From an uncultured bacterium (GTDB lineage Bacteria > Cyanobacteriota > Vampirovibrionia > Gastranaerophilales > Gastranaerophilaceae), in assembly GCA_900314375.1 (NCBI GenBank), contig OMVC01000163.1:1-6529 (forward strand): a DNA stretch of 6,529 bases. Direction: 5' to 3'. Below are positions 1 through 5,478 of this stretch, piece by piece. Both the position numbers and the translations under genes were made by a program. The notes below the pieces were generated by a model. It saw only the letters and a program-made list of their open reading frames with translations, made no database searches and was not told the DNA's origin. How positions within the stretch are numbered: the first letter of the stretch is position 1; every line of letters starts with the position of its first letter.

Positions 1-20
1 ATGTATTTTAAATCTACCAT
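1..20 (-). CDS. Possible 5' end of a divergent gene, cut by the window edge
   Basis: On the minus strand an ATG at 18-20 is preceded by AAAGGGG (complement of 31-37) at a spacing of 10 nt, the same arrangement seen at the confirmed genes here. Only six full codons are visible (M V D L K Y), so no product can be named. A plausible promoter lies further upstream on the same strand, TTGTAT, 17 nt, then TAAATT, within the region shared with ribD. The call rests only on the ribosome binding site and start geometry and could be chance in AT-rich DNA. Confidence 0.3.
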
Positions 21-88
21 TTTACAAATACCCCTTTCTTATTTAAACTACAGTTTTAATTTAACACGATTTAGGTTAAAATACAACT

Positions 89-1144
89 ATGAAACAATTT
101 GAAAAAGAAATGCGAAAATGTATAAAACTTGCCCAAAAAGGGATAGGTATGACTTCCCCAAATCCGATGGTCGGTTGTGTCATTATGAATTCCGCTAATG
201 AAATTGTTTCAACAGGCTATCACAGGGCATGCGGTTTAGCTCATGCAGAACGTGATGCATTACTAAAATCAGGTGATTTTCGCGGATGTACTCTTGTTGT
301 CAATTTAGAGCCTTGTTCGCATTATGGCAAAACTCCTCCCTGTGCGGATTTAATAATAGAAAAAGGTATAAAAGCGGTAGTTTACGGGATGAAAGACCCA
401 AATCCTAAAGTCGCAGGCAAAGGGATAAGAAAACTTAAAGATGCAGGTATTAATATAATCGGACCTGTATTGGAAGAAGAATGTAAAAAATTAAACGAAG
501 TTTTCTACAAAAATCATACGCAAAGAAAAACTTTTGTTGCTCTTAAAACAGCAACAACAATAGACGGAAAAATCTCAACAAAATCAGGAGATTCAAAATG
601 GATAACATCTGAAAAATCAAGAAACGAAGTAAAAAAAATAAGAAAATTTTATGATGCTATTTTGACCTCATCATCAACTATTATCGCAGATAATCCGTCA
701 ATGCTTCATAAAAATAAAATTATTCTTGACAGAGAACTTAAAACAGATTTGGATTTTAATATTTATAAAAACGGAAATATTTATGTTTTTTATTCGGAAG
801 ATAAAAATAATACTCTTGAATTAAAACAATCAAAAAGACCTGATATAAAATATATTAAAACCCCTTCTGATGACAAAAAATTGAATATTAGTTTTATTTT
901 AAAAAAATTATATCATTTTGGAATAATGAGTGTACTGGTTGAATCAGGCGGAAGTTTGAACGGTAGTTTTCTACCTCATATTGATAAGTTATATCATTTT
1001 ATTGCACCTAAAATACTTGGAGATAATTCAGGAAAATCCTGTTTTGACGGTCTGATAACAGATAAAATTTCTCAATGTACCAATTTAAAATTTGAGAGTT
1101 CAAAAATCTTTGGCGATGATATTTTAGTAATTTATTCAAAATAA
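89..1144 (+). CDS. ribD: Bifunctional riboflavin biosynthesis deaminase/reductase RibD
   Basis: RibD performs two consecutive cytosolic steps of riboflavin synthesis: deamination of 2,5-diamino-6-ribosylamino-pyrimidinone 5'-phosphate, then NADPH-dependent reduction of the ribose side chain. The N-terminal deaminase domain (about residues 1-145) is intact. It has the TSPNPMVGC start block, the zinc and proton-shuttle motif H52-A-E54, and the PC...C zinc ligands C76 and C85 in EPCSHYGKTPPC. The reductase domain (about 148-351) has ALKTATTIDGKIS, SKWIT, ADNPS and the VESGGSLNGSFL block. Length, 351 aa, is slightly under the usual 360-370. The shortfall is partly a contracted loop after DNPS (residues 201-216), where the usual LTxR...P-R segment is reduced to MLHKNK. 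The ribosome binding site is weak (AGG at 73-75), but the start fits the family N-terminus. No other rib gene is adjacent, and the 88 nt upstream hold no recognisable FMN riboswitch. The identity is sure; full reductase activity is less so. Confidence 0.96.
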   Translation: MKQFEKEMRKCIKLAQKGIGMTSPNPMVGCVIMNSANEIVSTGYHRACGLAHAERDALLKSGDFRGCTLVVNLEPCSHYGKTPPCADLIIEKGIKAVVYGMKDPNPKVAGKGIRKLKDAGINIIGPVLEEECKKLNEVFYKNHTQRKTFVALKTATTIDGKISTKSGDSKWITSEKSRNEVKKIRKFYDAILTSSSTIIADNPSMLHKNKIILDRELKTDLDFNIYKNGNIYVFYSEDKNNTLELKQSKRPDIKYIKTPSDDKKLNISFILKKLYHFGIMSVLVESGGSLNGSFLPHIDKLYHFIAPKILGDNSGKSCFDGLITDKISQCTNLKFESSKIFGDDILVIYSK

Positions 1145-1175
1145 AAAATACCGACTTTTTCAAATCGGTATTTTT
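1144..1175. terminator. Bidirectional rho-independent terminator between ribD and minE
   Basis: A perfect 11-bp inverted repeat (1144-1154 AAAAATACCGA and 1165-1175 TCGGTATTTTT) encloses a 10-nt loop. It starts at the last base of the ribD stop codon. The T run on the right arm serves ribD; the A run on the left arm becomes a T run on the minus strand and serves the min operon, whose last stop is at 1201. Convergent gene ends sharing one hairpin is what this geometry predicts. Confidence 0.88.
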
Positions 1176-1200
1176 ATGCATAATATTCTGAATAATGTAA

Positions 1201-1767
1201 TTATTCTTCTTTATTATCTGATGTTGGTTTCTTTGAAGATTTGGCATTTTGCGTATCTTCATTTTGTTCTTGAATTTCATTATTTTCAGAATCTTCATCC
1301 GAATCATCCGCTGACAAATCATCTTTTGTATCTTCAGAATTTTCTGTATCTTCTTCTGTTTCATCATCAGATGCTTCTTCCGGTTCTTCATCTTCAGAAT
1401 CATCATCAGTGTCTTCTTCAGTTTGATTAGCTTTTTTTGCTTCATCTTCTTTTTTCAAAATTTCTTCAATTTCAGCTTCATCTTTTGCTCTGACAACAGG
1501 AATTGAAAGCATCAAAGCCATCTGTTCGCCTTCTTGTTCAAAATTCAATTCTAAAGCTTCTTTATCAAGTTCAACATATTTTGACAAAACTTCAATAAGT
1601 TCGCTTCTCATTCTGTGAAGAATTTCAGGTGTTAAATTTGTTCTGTCTTGCATTAATACAAGCCTTAAACGATTAACAGCAGTGTCTTTTGAATCATCTT
1701 TTTGAACATTTTGCCCGAAAAGTCCTAATATTTTATTATAAATTTCAGTAAATATATTTTCGCTCAT
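1201..1767 (-). CDS. minE: MinE, cell-division topological specificity factor with a long acidic C-terminal tail
   Basis: MinE stimulates the ATPase of membrane-bound MinD and drives the Min pattern that restricts Z-ring assembly to midcell. Residues 1-20 form an amphipathic membrane-targeting stretch (IFTEIYNKILGLF). Residues 28-45 (DTAVNRLRLVLMQDR) match the MinD-binding region. Residues 46-93 match the dimerising topological-specificity domain, with MRSELIEVLSKYVELD followed by LNFEQEGEQMALMLSIPV. MinE proteins are usually about 85-100 aa, and this core ends near residue 95. The protein continues for about another 90 residues: 36 of residues 107-172 are D or E, with most of the rest S, T, N and Q, and then a short lysine-bearing end. 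The frame is open throughout with a single stop, so the tail is part of the gene as read. The ATG is one nt after the minD stop, with AAGGAG (1775-1780 complement) inside the end of minD, so translation is probably coupled. Last gene of the min operon. Confidence 0.93.
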   Translation of the reverse strand: MSENIFTEIYNKILGLFGQNVQKDDSKDTAVNRLRLVLMQDRTNLTPEILHRMRSELIEVLSKYVELDKEALELNFEQEGEQMALMLSIPVVRAKDEAEIEEILKKEDEAKKANQTEEDTDDDSEDEEPEEASDDETEEDTENSEDTKDDLSADDSDEDSENNEIQEQNEDTQNAKSSKKPTSDNKEE

Positions 1768-1768
1768 A

Positions 1769-2593
1769 TTAGTTCTCCTTTGCCTTTGGTTTTAGCAACT
1801 TTGAGAAGAACTTTTTGACTTTTGTCGAAAGCTTTAATTCTTCCGTAAAATCAATAAGCGGAACATCCTCACCGATAATTCTTTGGGCAACATTTCGGTA
1901 TGCTCTGCCTGCTAACGAATCATCATCATTGACAATCGGTTCTCCCTTATTGGTAGAAGTTATAATACCTGAATCTTCAGGAATTATTCCGATAAGTTCT
2001 GCAGAAAGTATTTGTACAACTTCATCTTGGCTCATCATATCTTTTTGAGCGACCATATTTGGTCTGTATCTGTTAATCAAAAGTTTATATGATTTAATTT
2101 CTTCTTTTGCTTCCAAAAGACCGATAATTCTGTCGGCATCGCGAACGGCTGACATTTCCGGAGTTGTGACGACTATTGCTTCTGTTGCCCCTGCAACTGC
2201 ATTTTGGAAACCTTGTTCTATCCCTGCAGGGCAATCAACCAATACAAAATCAAATTTTTCTTTTAATTCATCACAAATATTTTTCAATTGTTCTTCCGTT
2301 ACTGCGGTCTTATCTCTTGTTTGTGCCGCAGCAAGCAAACACAAATTAGGGTTTTTCTTATCTTTTACAAGAGCTTGTTTTAGTTTACATCTTTCTTCAA
2401 CAACATCAACTATTGTATATACAATTCTGTTTTCCAAACCAAGCAGCAAGTCTAAGTTTCTTAAGCCCAAATCGGTATCTACCATAACAACTTTCTTCCC
2501 TGCTCTTGCAAGTGCAGTTCCGATATTTGCGTTAGTGGTAGTTTTTCCGACTCCGCCTTTGCCTGAAGTTATTACTATTACTCTGCCACTCAT
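1769..2593 (-). CDS. minD: MinD, septum-site-determining membrane ATPase
   Basis: MinD is a ParA/MinD-family P-loop ATPase that dimerises with ATP, binds the inner membrane, recruits MinC to block FtsZ assembly and is released by MinE. The deviant Walker A motif is at residues 11-18 (GKGGVGKT), with signature lysine K12 and P-loop lysine K17. The switch region D39-T-D41 and LGLRNLDLLLGLE follow, then Walker B LVDCPAG with D120. The C-terminus (residues 258-270, KVKKFFSKLLKPK) is the amphipathic basic membrane-targeting helix. Length, 274 aa, is normal. The segment NRIVYTIVDVVEERCKLKQA and the following LLAAAQTRDKTAV closely resemble cyanobacterial MinD as remembered. The ribosome binding site AAGGAG (2600-2605 complement) overlaps the stop codon of minC, which lies 10 nt upstream. 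No key residue is missing. Confidence 0.98.
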   Translation of the reverse strand: MSGRVIVITSGKGGVGKTTTNANIGTALARAGKKVVMVDTDLGLRNLDLLLGLENRIVYTIVDVVEERCKLKQALVKDKKNPNLCLLAAAQTRDKTAVTEEQLKNICDELKEKFDFVLVDCPAGIEQGFQNAVAGATEAIVVTTPEMSAVRDADRIIGLLEAKEEIKSYKLLINRYRPNMVAQKDMMSQDEVVQILSAELIGIIPEDSGIITSTNKGEPIVNDDDSLAGRAYRNVAQRIIGEDVPLIDFTEELKLSTKVKKFFSKLLKPKAKEN

Positions 2594-2603
2594 CTATATC
2601 TCC

Positions 2604-3467
2604 TTAATTTTCATTATGTATTTTTTTAATTATTATATTCCCGTTAGAAGTATATGCTTCTTCAGGTGTAAATTCACTTGTCTTTTGAATATACGGAATG
2701 TTAACCGTATCCGGACGACGTGCAAATATTTCGCCTATTCTTATTTGAACAGGGTTCAATTTTAATGCTCGAATTCTGGCAAAATTGTTTCCGTCAGAAC
2801 CGGCATGAGCGATACCTGACAAAACGCCCCAAACAGTAACGTCACCTTTTGCAATAATTTCAGCCCCCGGATTGACATCACCAATAACTGTAATGTTGCC
2901 GTCAGACGAAATACTTTGTCCCGAACGTAAGGTTCGTCTGATATACAAAGTCGGAAGTGTTTCAGGTTCTTTTTGCAATTTTTCGGTTTCTTCATCCACT
3001 TCTGAATTCAGCACTTCGTCCTGATGATATTCTTCTTCTTGTTGGGCAATTTTTATTCCATCTTGTTCTTCCGCTTTTGTATTTGCAACATGGCTATCAT
3101 TATCGCCTTCTCCAAAAATATTATCCAGAGCACTTTCGATTTCCGGAGAATTTTCGCTATTAAACACAGGAGCTTCAATTTCTGTAGTAAATTCAGATAT
3201 TTTTATGTCCAAAGCTGTTGCAGCATCCAGCGTTTGCGCAGAACTTGTACTGATAAAAGACAACTCTGATTCCATCAACTCAACTAAAGTTTTGATACTT
3301 GTTAGCTCATTTTGGGAAATATTAACTCCGCCTAATTTTAAACAAATACATTTTCCTTTTGATTCCGGCATTTCAAGAACTCTTGAAAGCTCATAAATAA
3401 TTTCCGACGTTTTTTTAGCATGGCTTAAATCCACGATAAATCCGTTCTCTATGTATCCCTTATCCAT
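2604..3467 (-). CDS. minC: MinC, septum-site-determining FtsZ inhibitor with a long acidic linker
   Basis: MinC, recruited to the membrane by MinD, disassembles or blocks FtsZ polymers away from midcell. The C-terminal beta-helix domain (about residues 173-253) is clear: LYIRRTLRSGQ with the MinD-contacting RSGQ at 181-184, then GDVNPGAEIIAKGDVTVWG, a GIAHAG turn and IRIGEIFARRPD. The N-terminal FtsZ-interacting domain (about 1-92) is divergent, recognisable mainly by position and by its alternating strand/helix pattern (GKCICLKLGGVNIS). Between them lies an unusually long (about 80 residues), low-complexity acidic linker at 93-172. A 35-residue tail follows the beta-helix, ending near NGNIIIKKI. 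At 287 aa the protein is longer than the roughly 230 aa of E. coli MinC. The ribosome binding site AAAGGAAG lies just upstream of the ATG. First gene of the minCDE cluster, preceded by a 100-nt gap that holds repeats and may hold its own promoter. Confidence 0.95.
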   Translation of the reverse strand: MDKGYIENGFIVDLSHAKKTSEIIYELSRVLEMPESKGKCICLKLGGVNISQNELTSIKTLVELMESELSFISTSSAQTLDAATALDIKISEFTTEIEAPVFNSENSPEIESALDNIFGEGDNDSHVANTKAEEQDGIKIAQQEEEYHQDEVLNSEVDEETEKLQKEPETLPTLYIRRTLRSGQSISSDGNITVIGDVNPGAEIIAKGDVTVWGVLSGIAHAGSDGNNFARIRALKLNPVQIRIGEIFARRPDTVNIPYIQKTSEFTPEEAYTSNGNIIIKKIHNEN

Positions 3468-3487
3468 GTCTTCCTTTCTGAAAATAA

Positions 3488-3513
3488 GTTACATGAAAAG
3501 GGTACATGAAAAA
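3488..3513. repeat. Tandem 13-nt repeat just upstream of minC
   Basis: GTTACATGAAAAG (3488-3500) is followed directly by GGTACATGAAAAA (3501-3513), identical at 11 of 13 positions with a shared ACATGAAAA core. The pair lies 21 nt before the minC start, in the probable leader or promoter region. Tandem sites at this spacing can be operator half-sites, but nothing visible identifies a binding protein. Confidence 0.6.
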
Positions 3514-3531
3514 ATTCCAGACTTCAATAGA

Positions 3532-3550
3532 ATGTAATTAATTATTACAT
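3532..3550. other. Palindrome between the transglycosylase gene and minC
   Basis: ATGTAAT (3532-3538) and ATTACAT (3544-3550) form a perfect 7-bp inverted repeat around a 5-nt AT loop. It lies 18 nt downstream of the stop codon of the lytic transglycosylase gene. It is too AT-rich and lacks the T run of a good rho-independent terminator, so it may be a weak terminator, an operator for minC, or chance. Confidence 0.4.
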
Positions 3551-3567
3551 AATTGCCACAATATCAA

Positions 3568-4413
3568 TTATGCTAATGAATTAAGAGTTTGAGTAACTTT
3601 TGCTACATAATTTTGAGTTTCTTTAATTCTCGAAACAGAATCTTTAACTCTGCCCGGTCCGACATTGTATGCTGCAGCAGCAAGTCTGACATTACCGTTA
3701 TATCTTTTTAACAACCAAGAAAGGAATTTAGTTCCTGCAAATATGTTTTGTTCCATATCATAAGGATTTTTTGCCCCATATTGTCTTGCTGTTGCAGGCA
3801 TCAACTGCATAAGTCCCATTGCACCGCAATGTGAACAAGCGTTTGGATTAAAGCTTGATTCGGCATATATTATGGAAAGTATTATTTTAGGATCAACATT
3901 ATGTTGTTTTGCTGCTCTGTTTACAATGTCAAGAATTGCAGTTTTTCGTGCCTCAGGCACATGTTTTAAGATTGATGCATTTCTTAAATTTTTCAAAGCG
4001 TTAGGGTCATATCCTCGATTTGAAATATTATTATCGCGAGTTTGTGATTGAGTAGCTTTTGCTTTGGTATCACTGACAGACGAAGGCGTTGTTGCAGGTT
4101 TTGAAGTTTCAACTGTTGGGGTTGAAGCATTCGATTCGTCACTGCTGACGGTTTGAGCAGGTACTGTAGTGACAAACGGATTTGATGTTGTAATTATAGG
4201 AGGGGCATATGTGCTTGGTGAACAATAGCTGAATATAGATCCAAATGATGACATATTGAAATTTGTAGGGAACAGGCCCATCGACATATTAAAACCCGAA
4301 AAAAATGTTGGCATAAAAAATGAAGGCACAGAAATATTCATTGGTGGCAACGGAAATGGATTGAAACCAAAATTCATATTATAATTAAAATTTGAAAATA
4401 TGCTTTGCATCAT
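3568..4413 (-). CDS. Lytic transglycosylase (SLT domain) with an uncharged Phe/Asn/Met/Pro-rich N-terminus
   Basis: The C-terminal domain (about residues 160-278) is a goose-type lysozyme/Slt70-like catalytic domain that cleaves peptidoglycan glycan strands to 1,6-anhydro products. The catalytic glutamate is E185 in YAESSFNP, followed by GAMGLMQLMPATA (197-209), the AAAAYNVGPGRV block (245-256) and the closing ETQNYVAKV. Residues 90-158 are a Ser/Thr/Pro-rich linker. Residues 1-91 contain no D, E, K, R or H; the first 64 hold 14 Phe, 9 Asn, 8 Met and 7 Pro. This is not a canonical signal peptide, because it lacks a basic N-region and an uninterrupted hydrophobic core, so the export route is unclear. 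C193-S-H-C196 sits in the loop after the catalytic helix, where homologues usually have residues such as SPKG. The start ATG at 4413 has a GGGG-containing site 11 nt upstream; a second ATG follows immediately. It is transcribed in the same direction as minCDE, 100 nt upstream. The exact subfamily is not resolved. Confidence 0.9.
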   Translation of the reverse strand: MMQSIFSNFNYNMNFGFNPFPLPPMNISVPSFFMPTFFSGFNMSMGLFPTNFNMSSFGSIFSYCSPSTYAPPIITTSNPFVTTVPAQTVSSDESNASTPTVETSKPATTPSSVSDTKAKATQSQTRDNNISNRGYDPNALKNLRNASILKHVPEARKTAILDIVNRAAKQHNVDPKIILSIIYAESSFNPNACSHCGAMGLMQLMPATARQYGAKNPYDMEQNIFAGTKFLSWLLKRYNGNVRLAAAAYNVGPGRVKDSVSRIKETQNYVAKVTQTLNSLA

Positions 4414-4573
4414 TCTTTAATATTCCCCTGTATTTATATAAAGTATAAAAAGTATATAAAATTGCTATACATTTTTTTATGTTAATAAATATTTACAAAC
4501 TTAATAAATTGATTAGTTATTGTGCTTGTGTTTATAATATACTAGCATGTAGGGTAAAAGGATAATTAAGTAT
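4414..4573. promoter_or_regulatory. Divergent intergenic region with repeats near the transglycosylase start
   Basis: This 160-nt AT-rich gap separates the minus-strand transglycosylase gene from the plus-strand regulator gene. On the minus strand TATACTTT occurs twice 9 nt apart (complement of 4440-4447 and 4449-4456), and either TATACT could act as a -10 box for the transglycosylase, though no good -35 is seen. GTATA (4452-4456) and TATAC (4466-4470) form an inverted repeat with a 9-nt centre, a possible operator. In base composition as AT-rich as this, such repeats are only suggestive. Confidence 0.35.
4509..4538 (+). promoter_or_regulatory. Sigma70-like promoter for the nrtR-like/secG/SDR operon
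   Basis: TTGATT (4509-4514) and a perfect TATAAT (4533-4538) are separated by 18 nt, with TG close upstream of the -10 box. Transcription would start near 4545, giving a leader of about 29 nt that contains the ribosome binding site AAAAGGA (4556-4562). This is the clearest promoter in the window. Confidence 0.7.
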
Positions 4574-5254
4574 ATGTTTAATGAAACAAAAACGCACGAA
4601 ATTACTGTCGACGTCGTTATTCTAACAATAAAAAACAATGCGCTTCAAGTACTTTTGGTAAAACGTTTAAATGAACCGTTTAAAGATAAATGGGCAATCC
4701 CCGGCGGATATGTAAGATTATCCGAAAATCTTGATGATGCGGCGTTAAGAGTATTAAAAGAAAAAACAGCAGTGGATAACATATATCTTGAACAATTGTA
4801 TACATTTGGAGATCCTTTAAGGCACCCTAATGCCCGCGTAATTACATGTGCATATTTTGCATTAGTTCGTTCGGATGATATAAAAATTGTGGCATCTCCA
4901 GAATTAGGTTGGCATAAGGTTATAGATTTGCCGCCTTTGGCATTTGACCACAAAGAAATTATTCAATATTCATTGAAAAGAACACGCGAAAGACTGGAGA
5001 TTTGCCCTGTAGCGTACCAGTTATTACCTGAAAAATTTACCCTGACCGAAATGCAAAAAGCTTATGAATTGATTATGCAAAAGAAACTTGATAAACGTAA
5101 TTTTAGAAAGAAAGCTCTATCAACAAACGGATTAATAGAACTTGAAGAATATACAAAATCTTCTTCAAAAAGACCTGCAAGATTATACACATTTGAAAAT
5201 ATTGAATTAAATTCAAAAAGAGCTCATTTCATTAAAAAAGGAGAAAATAAATAA
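4574..5254 (+). CDS. NrtR-type transcriptional regulator: Nudix-like sensor plus winged-helix DNA-binding domain
   Basis: Residues 8-130 form a Nudix fold (VDVVILTIKNNALQVLLVKR, WAIPGGYV). The C-terminal part (about 145-208) is the winged helix typical of NrtR-family regulators: LLPEKFTLTEMQKAYELI, then the basic recognition segment KKLDKRNFRKK (170-180) and SKRPARLYTF. NrtR proteins bind ADP-ribose or related ligands through the Nudix domain and repress NAD or sugar metabolism genes. Here the Nudix box (45-67) keeps E51, R59 and E63, but positions expected to be Glu, Glu and Gly in REUXEEXGU are V60, K64 and A66, so hydrolysis is probably lost and the domain would act as a sensor. The start has a good ribosome binding site and promoter. 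The stop overlaps the secG start by one base (TAATG), so the regulator is the first gene of the operon and may control it. The ligand and target genes are not evident; no NAD biosynthesis gene is adjacent in the window. Confidence 0.88.
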   Translation: MFNETKTHEITVDVVILTIKNNALQVLLVKRLNEPFKDKWAIPGGYVRLSENLDDAALRVLKEKTAVDNIYLEQLYTFGDPLRHPNARVITCAYFALVRSDDIKIVASPELGWHKVIDLPPLAFDHKEIIQYSLKRTRERLEICPVAYQLLPEKFTLTEMQKAYELIMQKKLDKRNFRKKALSTNGLIELEEYTKSSSKRPARLYTFENIELNSKRAHFIKKGENK

Positions 5255-5478
5255 TGGCAAATACATTATGGATAATATCAACAATAGCAGCTTTTTTATT
5301 AGTAGTTTTGATATTGATGCATTCCCCAAAAGGTGACGGCATTGGCGGAATAGGCGGTGCTTCACATATTTTTGCATCTCAAAAAAGTGCTGAAAAGGGT
5401 TTGAATAAAGTTACAGGTATAGTTTGCGCTATATTTATTATTTGTACCTTTTTAATCGGCTATGGAATTATAAAATAG
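5254..5478 (+). CDS. secG: SecG, preprotein translocase subunit
   Basis: SecG is the small accessory subunit of the SecYEG membrane channel, assisting SecA-driven protein export. The 74-aa product has the standard layout: a first membrane helix (about residues 5-22, ending LVVLILMHS), the conserved cytosolic glycine-rich stretch PKGDGIGGIGGASHIF (25-40), and a second membrane helix (about 53-73). The length is normal for a short SecG. The ATG shares a base with the preceding stop codon, and its ribosome binding site AAGGAG (5238-5243) lies inside the end of the regulator gene. Translation is therefore probably coupled to the regulator. No secY, secE or secA gene is nearby. Confidence 0.95.
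   Translation: MANTLWIISTIAAFLLVVLILMHSPKGDGIGGIGGASHIFASQKSAEKGLNKVTGIVCAIFIICTFLIGYGIIK

Noticed and set aside
1..88. FMN riboswitch upstream of ribD
   Set aside because: The visible leader is short and AT-rich and lacks the conserved GGG and GAUUC-type elements of the RFN aptamer.
1..102. Plus-strand frame starting with ATG at position 1, 33 codons, ending in TGA overlapping the ribD start
   Set aside because: It has no visible ribosome binding site, overlaps ribD out of frame, and shows no recognisable peptide features; it is likely a chance open frame.
1008..1445. Open frames opposite the ribD end and alongside minE
   Set aside because: These are other-frame readings of ribD and of the repetitive acidic minE tail (GAA/GAT/TCA-rich codons), giving Lys/Met- or Leu/His-rich nonsense proteins.
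1201..1449. The acidic MinE tail as a frameshift or read-through artefact
   Set aside because: The frame stays open from the MinE core to a stop codon immediately before the terminator, with steady low-complexity acidic composition; nothing in the sequence suggests a lost stop codon.
1815..3396. Plus-strand open frames opposite minD and minC
   Set aside because: They lie antisense to well-conserved minD and minC, lack ribosome binding sites and encode Ser/Phe-rich sequences typical of antisense readings.
4645..4953. Minus-strand open frame inside the Nudix regulator gene
   Set aside because: It lies wholly antisense to a clear Nudix domain and shows no domain or start signal of its own.
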